Source of the DNA: Dicyema japonicum
Lineage: Eukaryota > Dicyemida > Rhombozoa > Dicyemidae
Assembly (NCBI GenBank): GCA_011109175.1
Contig: RDEW01000047.1
Location: 144,324-208,323, forward strand
DNA: 64,000 nucleotides
Reading direction: 5' to 3'
This document shows, piece by piece, positions 22,621-35,889 of this stretch. Position 1 is the first letter of the stretch. Each line of letters opens with the position of its first letter. The notes under the pieces are model-generated. The model worked only from the letters and a program-made list of their open reading frames with translations, searched no databases and was not told the DNA's origin. The translations under genes and the position numbers were made by a program.

Positions 22621-25600
22621 ATGTTTGGGGAGGATACTCTTAAAAGTGTATTTTCTGGTGGCGCAAAAACAACTACAACACTTCTTTTGCGGTCGGAAAC
22701 ATCAATGGATATGATTTTATAGTTTACTTCTCAGTGATAACTCGTTAGGCTTACGCTTCAGGATCAAAACTGGTGATTTTATCACATCTTTTCCAAAAAA
22801 TTGACGCAATCGAATGTCACGAAGGAGAGATTTGCTGTGTCTCCTGTAGTCACTGCTATGGAAAGGTATTCAGCATGATCTTTACTTAGATTGCTGTGTC
22901 AATAGGTAACCAAATATTTTTTCTCGAACCAATAGCTGATAAGAATTCATGCCAAGTCAGATTTTGCTGATAAAATTTAGGAATATAATTGGCGTAGATT
23001 TGAGTAAAGTAAAACTCTTTGAGATTATACAATAACATATTTCGTATTTGACTACTTTGACGAGTTTCCTTTTTATTTCAGGGACGAAGCTGTTGCTGGC
23101 GGACTCTGACAACAACATGGAGATGAGGGGGTGGTCTAGTGAGAGTTAACAGTAGGTGTCGAATTGGCAAAACAAGTATCTGTGTCTTTTATTATCAGTG
23201 ACCACGCTCCGATCGAGAAGCTGTCATTTTCAAAGGATGTCTTTTTCTTTGCTTCGCTTTGTAAGGTTTGTGGTCACATCGACAATTTGAATAGGGCAGC
23301 ACTGACGTAAAGATTTGGTTCAAGCGTCAATGTGAGGACAGTATTGAGAGGATTTCCCGCTTTAATAAAGGGTCATCGATGCAATTTGACTTTGTGGCCC
23401 TTCACCATTCAATGCCTGTCATTTACTTTTCTTGGCGACAGATCAGTAGTCACCAAATGGCTCCGTAATTCACATGTTAAGAGTAGGGGGACAGTTGTCA
23501 ACTTAATGGTGACCTCTGCCGTTAACGGAATCGGCAGAATCTGGCAACAGAGTGTGGAGGCTCAGTCAAACATTGAGATTACGTGACATAATCGTAAGAA
23601 CAGCTTTCACCAGCTGAGAACTAAAGCCATTAAACGGATAAAAAAGGCTAAGAAAAAAGACCATGGATGGTGGCCGCTAAGAAATCCGTAAATTGCGGAC
23701 ATAAGTGTCTTCGCCACGGAAATCACCGTCTCACGCAATTTCCATATGGTACATAACATCTACCTTTCTTCTAAAGAGGGTCCATTGACATAGCATTGAC
23801 TAAATAACAAGAAAATAGCGTTTAATCTCCAATTGAATGCACTGATTCTCTACAATCACTCAGTATGTTATGTTCTCACTTTAGTACTGCAAATGTGAAT
23901 ACCATGAGGACCGAATCGCTTCTGAAAAGCTTCCCAACACACCGAGTAAGTTGCTTTACAACTTTCAGGCTGAAATGGTATTCTGTGATTTTATCGTAGT
24001 GCTCCACTTGTCATAACCTGTACACAGAGATATCCGACCTTCTTAAGAGCTGGTATAACAGCAGCGATCTAATTTTTGCGGTAAACCACGCCACAGGCAC
24101 ATTTTCTATTTGGTATTGGTTTATTGTTAGTTGAGGCAATTAAAATATTTGGATACAAGTCTTATTGACAGCCTGAGAAGTGTGGAATCAAAGCTTTTGA
24201 GTGGTCCACATCAGCTCTTCCAAAGTGACCGCTCAGAATGCCTGTCAAGTCACATTCAAACGTTCGAAAATCACTATTATCTGCTTCCCAACCTTGTTTC
24301 CTCGTATCCTAGCTGTTTTGACTGGATCAAGATGCTGAGGGAACCCTGCATTTTCATAGTTGCCAGACACACCGATGGGACCATTTACCAACTCCAGGCA
24401 TCCTTTAGTTTAACTTTTCTAGGCAAATTTTCAGCTGCAGAACAACCAGGCTTCAATTTCCAACATAATCCCAGTTAATAGGGTCTGTGGACATCGGTAT
24501 GACATCCGTAGTATTAACCACCACCCTTACCTTCCGTTAATAGTCTCCATCGCTTTTTCCCCTTCCGTATATTTTGTCATTATTTCCTTAGGGTGAAAAA
24601 ACTGAAATGATTTTATGGCTGATGGATTCTCCAGGCTACCTCTATCAGAAAGGACCCGTTGGACTTCACGAATTAGCTAGAGTGAATAATTTCTATCCTC
24701 TTTCCTACGACAAAGTTGCCTGGTTTCCTCTTCTTCTTCCTGGGTGAGATTGCTATCTTTAATTCCTAGTTATAACTCCGATAAAGAAATATGCTCTCCG
24801 TCTTCACTCTTTGTTGTACAGAGAGATAAAAAATTCCTTATTTGCCATGCGGTTGTTGATGTGCGATCTCATCTCTCCCTGGTATCTATCAATAATAATT
24901 TTTAGAGTCAGAGAACATATCATCAGCCAATCTTAATCAGCAAACAGTCGGCGATGATGTCCGGTGCCATTCTCAAACTAAAATCTATTAAGGACAATCA
25001 GAAGGTTTACTTTAAGGGAATAATCTTTTAGGAGAATGGGAAAACCATTTTTATGCACATTTACTATAAATATTCCGTCACAAACCAAACATCTGATGTT
25101 AGCTCGTACTATTCCCAGAATCTTGATACCGCCTTCACTCGGAGCTACATTCTTGTGGTAATAACTCAGTTGGATGGCCAACAATTTATCCTCGAAGCTT
25201 ATGAGATCATTGTGACTGCCGATAAATTAAAGGAAACACCGTTTATAGTCAATCCCTCCGTTACCGTCAAACGGATCTCACGGAAACACTTTTCTTGCAA
25301 CGGATCCACTTTACTTGATATAAAACCAACCTCAGATCACAAAGCTTCCATATATTTTTCTCGATTTATGGTCCCTCCTTATTTATTTGCCCTTATATTT
25401 GCTGATGGAGAGATAAGGCTGTGGCAGTCCTCAATGACTAGCTATGGAATTGAGTTCTGTCCAGTCAAAAACTTGTTTAACATTCCCCAACTGACAGATT
25501 CAACCAACAGTTTTTCATCTGTTTATTTGCGCAGTTTTTAGTTCTCTCAGTTTTGCCTATGACAGTCGTCTGGCCTTTGCTAAACTGAACGTGGATTCAC

Positions 25601-28600
25601 CTTCCCTCCAGGTGGGAATCTGGGAGTCGGAATCTTCTGGGGGCTTTGATTGGAATTTGGAAGCTCTGGTCAACGTGGACCCCCCTAAAGTGTTTGCCTC
25701 GCTTTTATGTCTGTAGAAATGACAATTTGAATCCACGTGTTAATCTGGAGTGGCTTCCAACTATGAATGGCTCCCATATACTAGTGGTAATGACGAATTC
25801 TACGGTATTGCTAGTTTAATATTTGAAGGTTTATTTCTTTTCCGAGAATTTCAATATTCCAGAAAAGTGGGTACTAATAAGACAAGTTCCTCTTCCTCAG
25901 TCACATAATAATTCCCTTTTTACCATCGTTCGTGTTTGTGGTGATTGCAGTGTTTAGACGGGTCCCTGATGATTGCCAACGGAAATGAGACGGTCCTCTA
26001 TAGACCAGAGATAGATGAAACAGAGGTTTTCTCTCAATCTCGTTTACATACTCGAATTAAGCCCCTCTATCACCCCAATCAACTTGTCGCCTTTCTGAAC
26101 CTTGGAAAGACGATCAGAGTCAATAAAATCCTCAGTCATCTGCTTGAATGCATCGACCGAGCTGTACGGGAGAAGGCAGAGAGTCCGTATTCTATTCCGG
26201 TGTTGCCATTGCACTCCGTTGCAGATGAGATGAATGATGACGGAGACAAATCGCCGGATAATCATGGAAATGACGAAAATTTGTTTGCTGAGAATGACGT
26301 AGATTTTTGTTTTTACTGTTTTAGGAATCCATTTGGAAATCCAGCACCGATTCTCTTAATATAAATAGCGACGACTGCTCATCTGATATTCAACTGCCTG
26401 TGGAGAACAGACCTGAGACTCAAACTTCCGTCGGGTTTTCGATGGCTCAGGTTTGACGAATCGGTTATTTTAGGCGAAACGACTGGGGAAGTATCTTGAA
26501 AAAATCCGTTTGAAGGGATTGACTGAAACTGAACATCAAGAATTGAAGTCTTTTTCTGAGTGCTGTGCTCACATTTCTTCAAAAATACAAAGTTTGTGAA
26601 TATCATTCATAACAGGTGGTCTCGACCTCCCGGCTGTTCGATTCTGCATGGCACTATTCAAGGCAAAGTGTCATAATGTCCCTATGAATGAGGACGCGTA
26701 TGCTTGGGCCTATTTTTCTGAATATAAGGAAGAGATGATAAACTACCTGCCTGGAGTAGCTGAGGGAAATCTCACTTGGGGGGAGTTTAGAGACGTTGGA
26801 TCAATATGGTGGATAGCAAAAATTTCACTTTTACGGAAATATATTGAACTGGTAATTTCTATTCTCTATGAAGATTGCCCGGTCTCATTTCAAACGTGAC
26901 TCTGATCCATTGGATGTCGCAATTTACTATCTGGCACTGAAAAAGAAATCTGTACTCCGTTCTTTGTACAAGTAATGACACGTGGGTTCATTTCATGAAG
27001 GTCTAAGAATGATTCTCGAATGGAAGCGTTTTTCTCTAATGACTTTGAGAATCCTCGCTGGAAGGAGGCTGCTGTTAAGAACGCCATCGTTCTACTCATA
27101 AAAAATAGATACATCCACAGTCAAGTCTTCCTTATGTTGACTAGTGACTTTAAGAGTGCCATTGACGTTTGATTGAAACTGATTGCCTAGATATGTGTAC
27201 ATAGACTCGAGGATTTTCAAATGGCATTGACTTTGGCTTCACTTTGTGAGTTGGATCTGTCGCCTCTTTCAAGTCCAACATTCTGTTTTCTCATAAAAAC
27301 CCACGTGCTATAAAACCCTAAATCCAGTCGTATTTTGAAAACAATTGTCGCCCTAATGCGGCAGGTTTTATTACTTTTTTAATGATAGGACTATGAGACC
27401 GCCTTGTTGTCTATGGCTGAGAGTTCCCCTGAAGAAACAGACTGTTCGAGGCTTGACATGTACCACTATTTCACAAGTTACCGAAAAGTTCAGTTCAGAG
27501 ATCATTCCGTAATAAAATAAGCTCATTTATTAGATGGCTTCTAAAAACAAGAAATTAATGGCCAAACTATTTTTCCAGGTTGCCTACACACACCTTCGCT
27601 GTGGCAATCCACATATTTGCTTTGAAATATTGCAACAGAATGGAAAGGTTCGTTCTTACTACTATTTCAGCTTTTTGAGGACATTACTATTCATCTCAAT
27701 CACCTCAAATTAATTTCCTGTCTAAAAATAATCGCCAATGAGCTGGACTCTGAAAATATTGGTTTTGAGAACAATCCACTAGCATTTAAAGAACATTTCT
27801 TACATTGGATCCATGCGAGTTCTTCCTTTGTAAACTCAACTTTCATCAGAATTTGTATCTCCCCGCTAATATCTTAGCCCAAAAAAATTCCCCTGCTCTT
27901 GAGTCCAACCTGAGCAGTTTTTTTTCTACGCAAAACAAAAGGTTGACAGAAGGTGGAGAATTTGCCCGATCCTGCATTGACTGGCTCATTGCTAACCGCT
28001 CTCTTCTCCACCATCTTCTGTCGTACTGCAAACTTTTCGACTGCTCTTCTCTGATTTGTCTGACTGCTGTCAAAACGACTGGCTCATTGCTAACCGCTCT
28101 CTTCTCCACCATCTTCTGTCGTACTGCAAACTTTTCGACTGCTCTTCTCTGATTTGTCTGACTGCTGTCAAAACTGAACTGATTTTGTTAATTCAGGTCC
28201 TGGTTTTGCTACATTTGCAGAAATTAGAGCACGTGGCTGTGACCCATCCATTCAACAGAGATGATAATAGAACTTTTGATGTGCCCTACTCGTTCTCAAA
28301 TCAGATTTGCTATCAGGAAGTGCTATACAGCCCAATCAACTTTTTGCGGACTCTGAATCAGGACTTGGTCTCCTTATTGTTAAATTCCTACTCTTCCGAC
28401 TCTCCTGTTGAGGTTATGTATGTCCTCATCTTCTAGATCAGAGAAATCCTAAATCTGACGGTAACTCTCTCCTCCTCTCTTTTCCAATGTTTGGCAGACT
28501 ATCCAGGGAATTATTCGGATGAAGCACAAGTAATCGGGCATGGGTCGGTTCCGTTAATAAAACTCGGGGATCTGATGCTTGAGATGAAAAATGAGTTTAC

Positions 28601-31068
28601 TGGAACTGATCCGTACTACTCCAAAGTGGAAGCGTACTTTCCTTCCAGAATTAATAGCTGGCCGCGTTAGTTTTTGTCCCTTATTTGCAGTATATGGGCC
28701 CTCAAACAGCTATTCTGGATATACGACATTTTTGGTAGAGGTGTTGTCGACAGTCTACATTGCTTTGACGTACATTGCCCTTCTTCGGTCGGATTTTGAC
28801 TTGATGAGGAGTCTTATGATGTGTGTGTTTAACAAATGCACGTTCCATTATTTATTTGGGGGATCTGTTATGATGGCGGACGGAGATAGCTGTTTGCTTT
28901 ACTTTATAACTTTCAGATCACTTCTGCATACCACAGACCACCCTTTTCGACTTTTTCACCTCAGGGGTAACGTTGTTACTCATTTCGTAGACAAACGGAG
29001 TCGTTTCTGACAGAGTTGAAGAATTGCAGGAGTTTGATCTGTTTTAACCTCTCTAGTGAGGCACAATACTATTCTAAGCTGCTAAAACTAGCAAGTCTCA
29101 AATATGCTCGGAATTTACTCAAGAAACTGTACATTATTTGTGAGATCAACCCAAACAGTACATTTTGTGGAGAATTAGATTTAATATCAATGTCTACTAA
29201 TTTGTTTGTTGTCGACAGAATGCTGAGGACGCTCCATGAACGGCTTGAGGCGGATCTGACCCAATGGAATGGGCCAACTACAGACTATGAGAGACTTCTT
29301 CAACTTAGTGATTCCAAAAATATTTTGGAGAAATACCATTATTTGATATCGGGAGAATGTCGTCCCACGTTGGTGGTATTGTGTTAGTTCAGGGAGTTGA
29401 ACTCTTCTATGGACAAGCTCTGGCACATGCTTGTAAGGAAGAAGACTCTCCGACCTTCCTTCATCAGCAATCTCTAAGTGAAGATTAACTTGCAGACAGA
29501 TGTCTGGAGATTCAGTTTATTCATAAGAGCAACACGTGCGCGTAAAATCGCAGAGGATAATCGACCCAAAAGATGGAAAAGCGACTTCATTTTGTTTTAA
29601 CAAGGCGAGGCTAGTGTATTTTACATTAGTGCTACAGAGCACCTTGACCTTTACTTTCGGAAGCGATTTGGCTAAGGTAGAGATTACGAAATTGCTTTAC
29701 CCACCCACGTGGGTAGTAAACCGATCGAAATATGATGTTGATTTGCTTAGTTGGTTAGAAATTACTCTAACTTGCAGTATTATTATGGCAGACGAGTATG
29801 AAGGCATTTCTGCTGATTTGCCAATTCCCGAAATGTCTTTTCATGTCCACATTAACAGGTTCGTATCTGTAACGTGTCCATTAATGCTTGTAGACGATAA
29901 AATAGGCGGATTCTCATACATTTACGAAATTGTGCACACTTTCTAATCATAGACGTTGTGAGCTTTAATTACTCAGTCTTAGATGTCTGTAGGCATACCA
30001 ATGGGGTCGTTAAGGTTTGGAACTAGAGACGGAGTGAATCCATCCATCACCTTTTTGAACCATTGCATGGGAATGTTTCTGGAATAAAATTGTGTACATA
30101 TATTCCAATGAAAGCTGTTTTCTTTCTGATATGCTAGATCACTGAATGCGACAACAAGGGCTTTACTAAAACCTCTCACGTGAATTACCATATTGTTGAT
30201 TATTGACTTAATATGGTCAGTTTGCTCTTTATTGGCAGAATTTGCATAATAAGTTTCGAGTAAATGACTTTGACTATTTTTTGAATCCCAGCTCTATGAT
30301 TTTTGTCGGCAATTCAAATGATTGTACTTTTCTGTCCACGTGGGACCTGTTGATGCCTTAGATAATGACCTTACAAGGACGTTGACTTATAATTTATGTT
30401 CTTAGTTTTGAAGAATAATTATGGAGTATTTAACCGTCTAAAGAAAGCCACACAGCACAATTACTTACTTGCGGCTCACAACTCTGATGGATTGTATATT
30501 TTGGACTCGAGATCACGGAAAAAGCTTTCGTTGGTGAGGACAGATGAAGGACACATCATGTGTTTTGCCATACACCAAAATGAAGACTACTTTGCAATTG
30601 GCTGCAGTCTGGGCAATATTCGAGTTATTATTTTCGTTTAGTGGTAGATTTATAGAATGGCAGACTATAAGTTGGTGACCTCATTTAATGGATTGCATTC
30701 TCGTANGATTGTATATTTTGGACTCAAGGACACGGAAACAGCTTTCATTGGTGAGAATAGATGAAGGAAACATCACGTGTGTTGCTATACACCAAAATGA
30801 GGACTACTTTGCAATTGGCTGCAGTCTGGGCAATATTCGAGTTATTATTTGTGTTTAGTGGTAGATTTATAGAATGGCAGACTATAATTTGGTGACCTCA
30901 TTTAATGGAGTGCATTCTCGTAATTCCATTTTTAAACATCATATTGGAGTAACTGAAATTCAGTTTTGGCCTCCTGGCTTTCTTACTTCAAGTGGAATGG
31001 ATGGGACAGTCAGATTCCATGATATAGAAGTTTTGTCTAGTCTGCCTCATAAATTTTCCATTCATTAA
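22621..31068 (+). CDS. DmX-like / Rabconnectin-3 protein (Rav1 family), many exons
   Basis: Very large WD40 protein that, with WDR7, assembles and activates the V-ATPase on endosomes and vesicles. The N-terminal WD40 start is recognisable (FAVGNINGYDFI, then AYASGSKLVILS; GKIAVSIGNQIFFLEP). The Rav1 core has AKRLGKYLEKIRLKG, LDLPAVRFCMALFK, AYAWAYFSEYKEEMINYLPG, DPLDVAIYYLALKKKSVL and CIDWLIANRSLLHHLLSYC. The C-terminal WD40 repeats (about 30,290-31,068) end GMDGTVRFHDIEVL. Placed introns include 22,722-22,748, 22,866-22,889, 22,956-22,980, 26,451-26,473, 26,592-26,615, 26,862-26,883 and 26,972-27,000 (22-29 nt). A 98-bp duplication at 27,979 and the N-joined duplication at 30,490-30,922 break the model. 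Start ATG 22,621 is tentative. The family has one fly and two human members (DMXL1/2), so no symbol is given. Confidence 0.85.
27979..28174. repeat. Two-copy 98-bp direct duplication inside DMXL
   Basis: The segment starting GACTGGCTCATTGCTAACCG occurs at 27,979 and again at 28,077, practically identical. The 98-bp unit is not a multiple of three, so the conserved exon (DWLIANRSLLHHLLSYC) is repeated out of frame. The protein family has only one copy. It is either an assembly overlap or a very recent mutation. Confidence 0.9.
30490..30922. repeat. Direct duplication joined by a single N (30,706) in the DMXL C-terminal exons
   Basis: About 217 bp (beginning GATTGTATATTTTGGACTC) are present before and after the lone N at 30,706, with scattered substitutions between the copies. 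The differences suggest two haplotypes left side by side at a contig junction. The coding sequence should contain this WD40 segment once. Confidence 0.85.
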
Positions 31069-31354
31069 TAAATTATTTCTAATATTTTATTTCAACAACA
31101 ATTTTGATTTCATATTATTTTTGTCACTTACTCGACAAATTTAATCCAGGCTCTCACCTTGGCTCGGTACTCCTCCCTGATCATAATCAAGCTCCTTGGA
31201 GTCTGGTTGTCTCCAGGTCAATTTGGATTATTCTTTCTGAATAGGATCTTCAAGTTTGTTGGCGTCATGTTCTTTTTGTCCATAGACAATTTCTCTGTCA
31301 TTATTTCCACTTTGTACAATTCATTATTGTAGACCATGTGCGCTGTTGTTAGTC

Positions 31355-31565
31355 CTGTGGTTGTCCTGTGGTTAGTGTTGTCGGTTGTAAGATTCCTATA
31401 CCTAACTATTTAGTCGAATGCTTCCTTTCTGTTTTTTAACTTCCTCATTAATTAAGAGTCGTCATGGGATCCACCAATCTCAGGAGACTCTCAATGCCTA
31501 GTCTGCATCCAAAAAAGATCCCTAATCCAGTGGAGGAGTCCCTACGATGTCGAATATTGATGAAA
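31355..31565 (+). mobile_element. SINE-2, copy 2
   Basis: Shares the 3' half with 9,140-9,345: CTCAATGCCTAGTCTGCATCC-type block, AAAAAAGATCC, and a GGGATCCACC block. The head has a CCTGTGGTTAGTGTTG A-box-like motif. A short GTCCTGTGGTT motif is doubled at its start. Confidence 0.65.
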
Positions 31566-31619
31566 CTCCGACCGTGGGAGGTGGATAATACCTGCTACTA
31601 TCCAAAATGTTCAGACAAT

Positions 31620-31891
31620 AAATGATAATTTATGCAGATGACGTTGTCTTTACCTCACGTGGTCTAAACATAATGTTTGCAAGATTACAATATCACCTAA
31701 CCGTCGTAACGAAGGAAAGTCTAATCTTATTGAAAAGCCTTTCAGGGTTATGGAAGCCCGGAAACCATCTATTCCTGAATTATGTGTATACAAGCGGTAC
31801 TTTGAACCATCCATTACCTATTCGTATGGTTCCTGGGGCCCATTCACCTTTTGAACCAATTCCAGAAAGATTGCGGCCGTACAAAAAATAG
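31620..31891 (+). pseudogene. Non-LTR RT fragment with YADD motif
   Basis: 89-aa frame beginning MIIYADDVVFTSRGLNIMFA. The YADD catalytic box of a LINE reverse transcriptase is followed by a degenerate thumb and sequence that no longer matches a polymerase. It lies directly after SINE-2. Family is probably jockey-like from the spacing, but the fragment is too short to be sure. Confidence 0.6.
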
Positions 31892-31907
31892 ATTGACGGG
31901 AAAGTGG

Positions 31908-32103
31908 ATTTCCGGGAAGAAAAGTCAGCGGTTATTCTAAATGCAAACGAGATTGGTGGAAACATACCATTTACTAACATTTTGTCGTATAGGCACTCAA
32001 CCTCCTTTTCCGGGAAGAAAAGTCAACGATTATTCTAAATGCAAACGAGATTGGTGGAAACATACCATTTACTAGCATTTTGTCGTATAGGCACTCAACC
32101 TCC
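31908..32103. repeat. Two-copy direct duplication, about 96-98 bp
   Basis: TTCCGGGAAGAAAAGTCAGC at 31,908 is repeated as TTCCGGGAAGAAAAGTCAAC at about 32,008. The rest of the unit, up to CACTCAACCTCC, is almost identical. It is non-coding, of the same style as the duplications elsewhere in the window. Confidence 0.85.
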
Positions 32104-32690
32104 TAATTTAACAATTCTGGGTTAATATTATCTGGTCCAGGGTTCCTAGTTGCGGCAGTCTAATTTGATTTCTTCAGGAAAATTAACCTCTAAAGGTCTT
32201 GGCATTCCATCAAATAGATGTAGTATTAACAATGAAGAGCTTCTCGAAAGATCGGCTTGTTACGCTCAATATTAATTTTCCACTCCCAATTGATATTCTC
32301 TATCGTATTTCTATATGTTCCTCTCAAATTTGCAACCTCTAAGTGAAACGGCATCAGGCACATTTTAGTCTTTCTCTTGTGCCAATATATTTTCAAGCTG
32401 CTTTAATAATAATGCTCTTTGTATGGTACCAAGAAACTCTTAGTGAGACATTCGCCGATACAACCAATAGATGAGTCATAGTCTCTCGATAGCTCTCTGT
32501 TATCTCTGGTTGATAAACAAGCTCAGTAATAACGATAATAATAATGATAATAACGATTTATTAAAGAAAGAGTTAAAGAGTTTTCTGGAGGGTACTCCAC
32601 ACCTGGACCCTTCCTCCTTTTTAAAATTTCTTGCTCAATCATAAAATCATCTCTTATATTTTCAAGTTTGTTATTTTTAGTTAGTTAAGT
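32104..32690. other. Intergenic, no feature recognised
   Basis: AT-rich, with an AATAATAATGATAATAACGA microsatellite-like stretch at about 32,527-32,560. It could be the remains of a LINE tail, but no body is attached. Nothing else seen. Confidence 0.4.
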
Positions 32691-32693
32691 CAG

Positions 32694-32990
32694 TTAAGTA
32701 ACCCCCTCACTAACTTGTAGGAGGCCAGCAGCTATTAAATAGGACGCAGCAGATGTTGGTCGCTCCCATAGATCGGTTAGTCCCGGAATTGTAGACGAAC
32801 GTTGTGCTAATTCATGACATTCAAATAGGCGTTTTGTTGTCAACACGTAGAGGTTGAAAGGGACAGAGGATATCGTATGTTGGTAGATAGGGGTGGTGCC
32901 CACATCGTAGACGAACCAGGTGTTCTCGGACGTCCCTCGAAAAAGAGGTTTCTTATTTGTATATTGGAGGAGGGGGCCGGTGTAATATTT
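32694..32990 (-). pseudogene. Jockey-like LINE 3' terminal segment
   Basis: 69-aa minus frame with PFNLYVLTTKRLFECHELAQ and LTDLWERPTSAASYLIAAGL. The second block recurs at 1,405-1,500. The terminal AGTTAGTTAAGTCAGTTAAG block also resembles 7,995 and 17,950. It is a dead copy of a LINE 3' end. Confidence 0.5.
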
Positions 32991-33149
32991 TATTATTTTC
33001 GAGTCTTTGTAATCTTTGTCTAAGCATAAAGATTGGCTGTGTTAATTTAATTATATTATTGATTTTATTTCATAATAAAATTTAATTATTGTAAAAAATA
33101 AAATATATTTATTATAATGAAAACCGAAAAATAAAAGAAACTTAATTAT

Positions 33150-34470
33150 TCAATCACCACCCTTTATTTTTGGTGAGATTTACTTGACATCTTTTTTGAC
33201 AATCAGGTTCAGCTATTCGTGTAGTTCCGACTTTGTTTAAAGCGGATAAATTTTCAGCAGTGAGTCTTGTTATTTGAGCAGTTATTGTCAATTTCATAAA
33301 TGGGGGAAGCTGCTCACACACATATGTCGAACCAAACAAAAATGATTTCTGTCGCAAAATTAAAGTTTTTAAACTTTCCAGGAAAATATGAAAAGAAAGC
33401 AGGTATTCCAACCTCCAAAGGAAAATATGAAAAGAAAGCAGGTATTCCAACCTCCATTTACAAGAGTTCCATTTGTAAGCTTTCATCTCCTCTTCATTTC
33501 GTCTGTGTTTGGCCTTTCATTTCCATAAATAGAATTATTTCCAGTCTCAACAAATAAAATCTTTTAACTACTTTGTGAAGTAATAACCAGCGAACTGGAG
33601 TATAAAAATGTCGATGAACTGGTTATTCATATCTATCAGCTGTTTACTAAACTGTCGGTGGTTGAGGGAATGATTTCGGATATATTTTACTGTTTTGTAA
33701 CCAATCTAATCGTATTTTCCACTTTTAAAATTTTTTAACACAAATTTTGCTGATGAATAATACACTGAAAGTGAACAACGATGACCCGGGATTTAACTTT
33801 TCTATTTCAGCTCGCAATTTGGCAGCAACAACAGCATCCAACCATATTCTGAGCACCTTCGGGGCAAAAACATACAGACTTCTTTAAATCAAATACAGTC
33901 AAAGAGAATTTGTAGTCGTTTTACAAAAATATCTTATCGTGCATTGGTACCAGTTCGAGAAATTCTTCATAAATATTAAAATCTGAATCACGGGGTCTAA
34001 CAAACATTGCTAATTGTGCAATTCCACCAACGTCTACTCTTTCATCGATCGCAATTGAAAAATAGTCAAATTTTAAAAATTCAGACTTTAGTTAGTATTT
34101 CAAAGACATTTCATTAATGAGTTTAGCAACAGTGTTTCTGGTCAATGAAATATCTAGACGAGTGGGCGTTGTCTGGACAAATAATTTTTGCTGTTTTATA
34201 AGGCATTGTTAGATGAAATCACCATCGCAATATGATTTTCCTGCTGATTTCATAGCTTGCACTAACTGAGTACTTCGAAATGTAACGTAGTTAAATTTTT
34301 TCGCAATTCATTTAGATAAAACCCCGTTAGACCTTCTTGGTTAATATTCAACTTATATAATTAGATTGGTAATGTCTTGTTATATTGTAGTCTTTCGGTA
34401 TAGCGATTAACTGGTTGCACATCAAACAATATATTTTTCCATCAACCGTTGTGCAAGAATAAATTACCAT
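33150..34470 (-). pseudogene. hAT-type transposase remnant (GTF2IRD2/ZBED-like)
   Basis: Minus-strand pieces in order: VDGKIYCLMCNQLIAIPKDY (zinc-finger-like N-terminus, about 34,420), FDYFSIAIDERVDVGGIAQL then AMFVRPRDSDF (about 34,060-33,990; the FS-A-DES-D core of this hAT branch), FDLKKSVCFCPEGAQNMVG (about 33,870), and FGSTYVCEQLPPFMKLTITA with RLTAENLSAL (33,340-33,230; the hAT dimerisation region). Many frame breaks make it inactive. A 39-bp direct duplication (GGAAAATATGAAAAGAAAGC) lies inside it at 33,381-33,456. Terminal inverted repeats and target duplications were not found. Confidence 0.75.
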
Positions 34471-34529
34471 TTATATTGAAACACTCTCATTTCATATCAA
34501 ACGCCGTTCAGAAAAAAACAAGATTTACA

Positions 34530-34925
34530 AATACTATTAAAAATTTAATTAAATGTAAAAAAATAACAAAATGAATTCTGTGTTTTATAGAAATTAAATC
34601 GGTCCGCACTTATGCTTGTCAAAGTCCGCAAAAGATGTCACCCATTCCGGAAAAAAGCCACCAACTTTTCNCCAAGGAATGATCTTCACTTCTTTTTTTC
34701 TTTTTCTTGTGTGAGTGTCCTTTCTAGACAATCCAGTTCCCAGTAAGTTTCCACTGATGACGGCGTCACTCGTCAAACCCTTTACAAATACTATTAAAAA
34801 TTTAATTAAATGTAAAAAATAACAAAATGAGTTTTGTGTTTTATAGCCATTAAATCGGTCCGCACTTATGCTTGTCAAAGTTCGCAAAAGATGTCACCCA
34901 TTCCGGAAAGGAACGAAAAGAGCCA
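34530..34925. repeat. Duplicated block around single N (34,671) with SINE-1 fragment
   Basis: The sequence AATACTATTAAAAATTTAAT through CACCCATTCCGGAAA occurs at 34,530-34,660 and again at 34,785-34,905. Between them are a lone N and a SINE-1 minus-strand piece (34,672-34,785, CCTTTCTAGACAATCCAGTT). The two copies probably represent the same locus with and without the SINE fragment, joined by mistake. Confidence 0.7.
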
Positions 34926-35877
34926 CCAAATTCTCCCCACCACTTGGGGGTTCCCGTAACTTATGTCTAATAAGGTCCGCATGAGGGCCGCACATATGCT
35001 TGTCGAGTGCCGCATGGTTGACACCCCTGCAGTAGCGTAATCCAACTTCCATCGGACTGCAAATTCTATGGAAAGGGTTTCGCTGTGCACATAGTTATAA
35101 AAACCTGGAGAATTTGGACGCTTTACGAAAAACTTGCCAAGATTGTATCTCACCTGAAGTTTTCCTCGTTTCTCTTTATTGCGGGCGATTGGAATGATAA
35201 GTTGACTTGAAAAAGTTAAATTACATTTGAGCGTGTGGGTCAGAACGGATCTTTCAAAAAGCGTATCAAATGTAGAAGAAAAAAGCTACAGGGATGTGAT
35301 GTTAACGCTTTTACTTGAATCTGGAGACGGTTCTTGAGGACAACAGATTTCCTACTACCTGTCAAAATTAAAAATTTGTTGATGTATCGAGTTCAAATAA
35401 TCTGCAGAAATTCATTTGCGTATTCTGGAAACTCTCTGATGCGATTTTTATCAGTTATAAAAGAAAATATAGAATTTTTTTACAAAACCACGTTATTAAA
35501 ACATCCAAAGTGATAAATTAGTAATCAACTCCCGTGATTGGCTGCATTTTCTTACGATTTGTATTGAAATGCGTTCAATCAACCATCCCTCTTTTTGGCT
35601 GTCCCCCATCCTATTTGCTATCAACGATTCGATAGAACGTAGCCAGGAAAGCGAGTTGGATCATAGAATCCCGAGGTTATGTATTCAACGGACTGGATAA
35701 TTTACTCTTCTTTAGGTCGCATATTCTTTTCTCTAATGGTTCTAACTCTCGCTGAAGACGATTCTGGGTGAATGTCTGTAATCGTTATCCTGGTCAAAAA
35801 ATTCAAAGATTTACTAAAAATTTTGTCCAAATGCCCTAATCATGCAAATTAAATCTAAGTAACCCTGTTTCTAGGTT
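34926..35877. other. Intergenic, no gene recognised
   Basis: The minus frame at 34,875-35,153 (92 aa) has no identifiable domain. The remainder is AT-rich and featureless. Confidence 0.4.
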
Positions 35878-35889
35878 ATGCAGTATAAT

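Noticed and set aside
24978..25184. Minus-strand frames within DMXL, SLC33A1, CFAP54 and Spinster genes
   Set aside because: They are shadows of conserved exons on the opposite strand and show no conserved motifs of their own.
22621..31068. DMXL and CFAP54 as pseudogenes because of frame breaks
   Set aside because: Most breaks vanish when 20-30 nt introns are removed; the remainder coincide with duplicated blocks or homopolymers.
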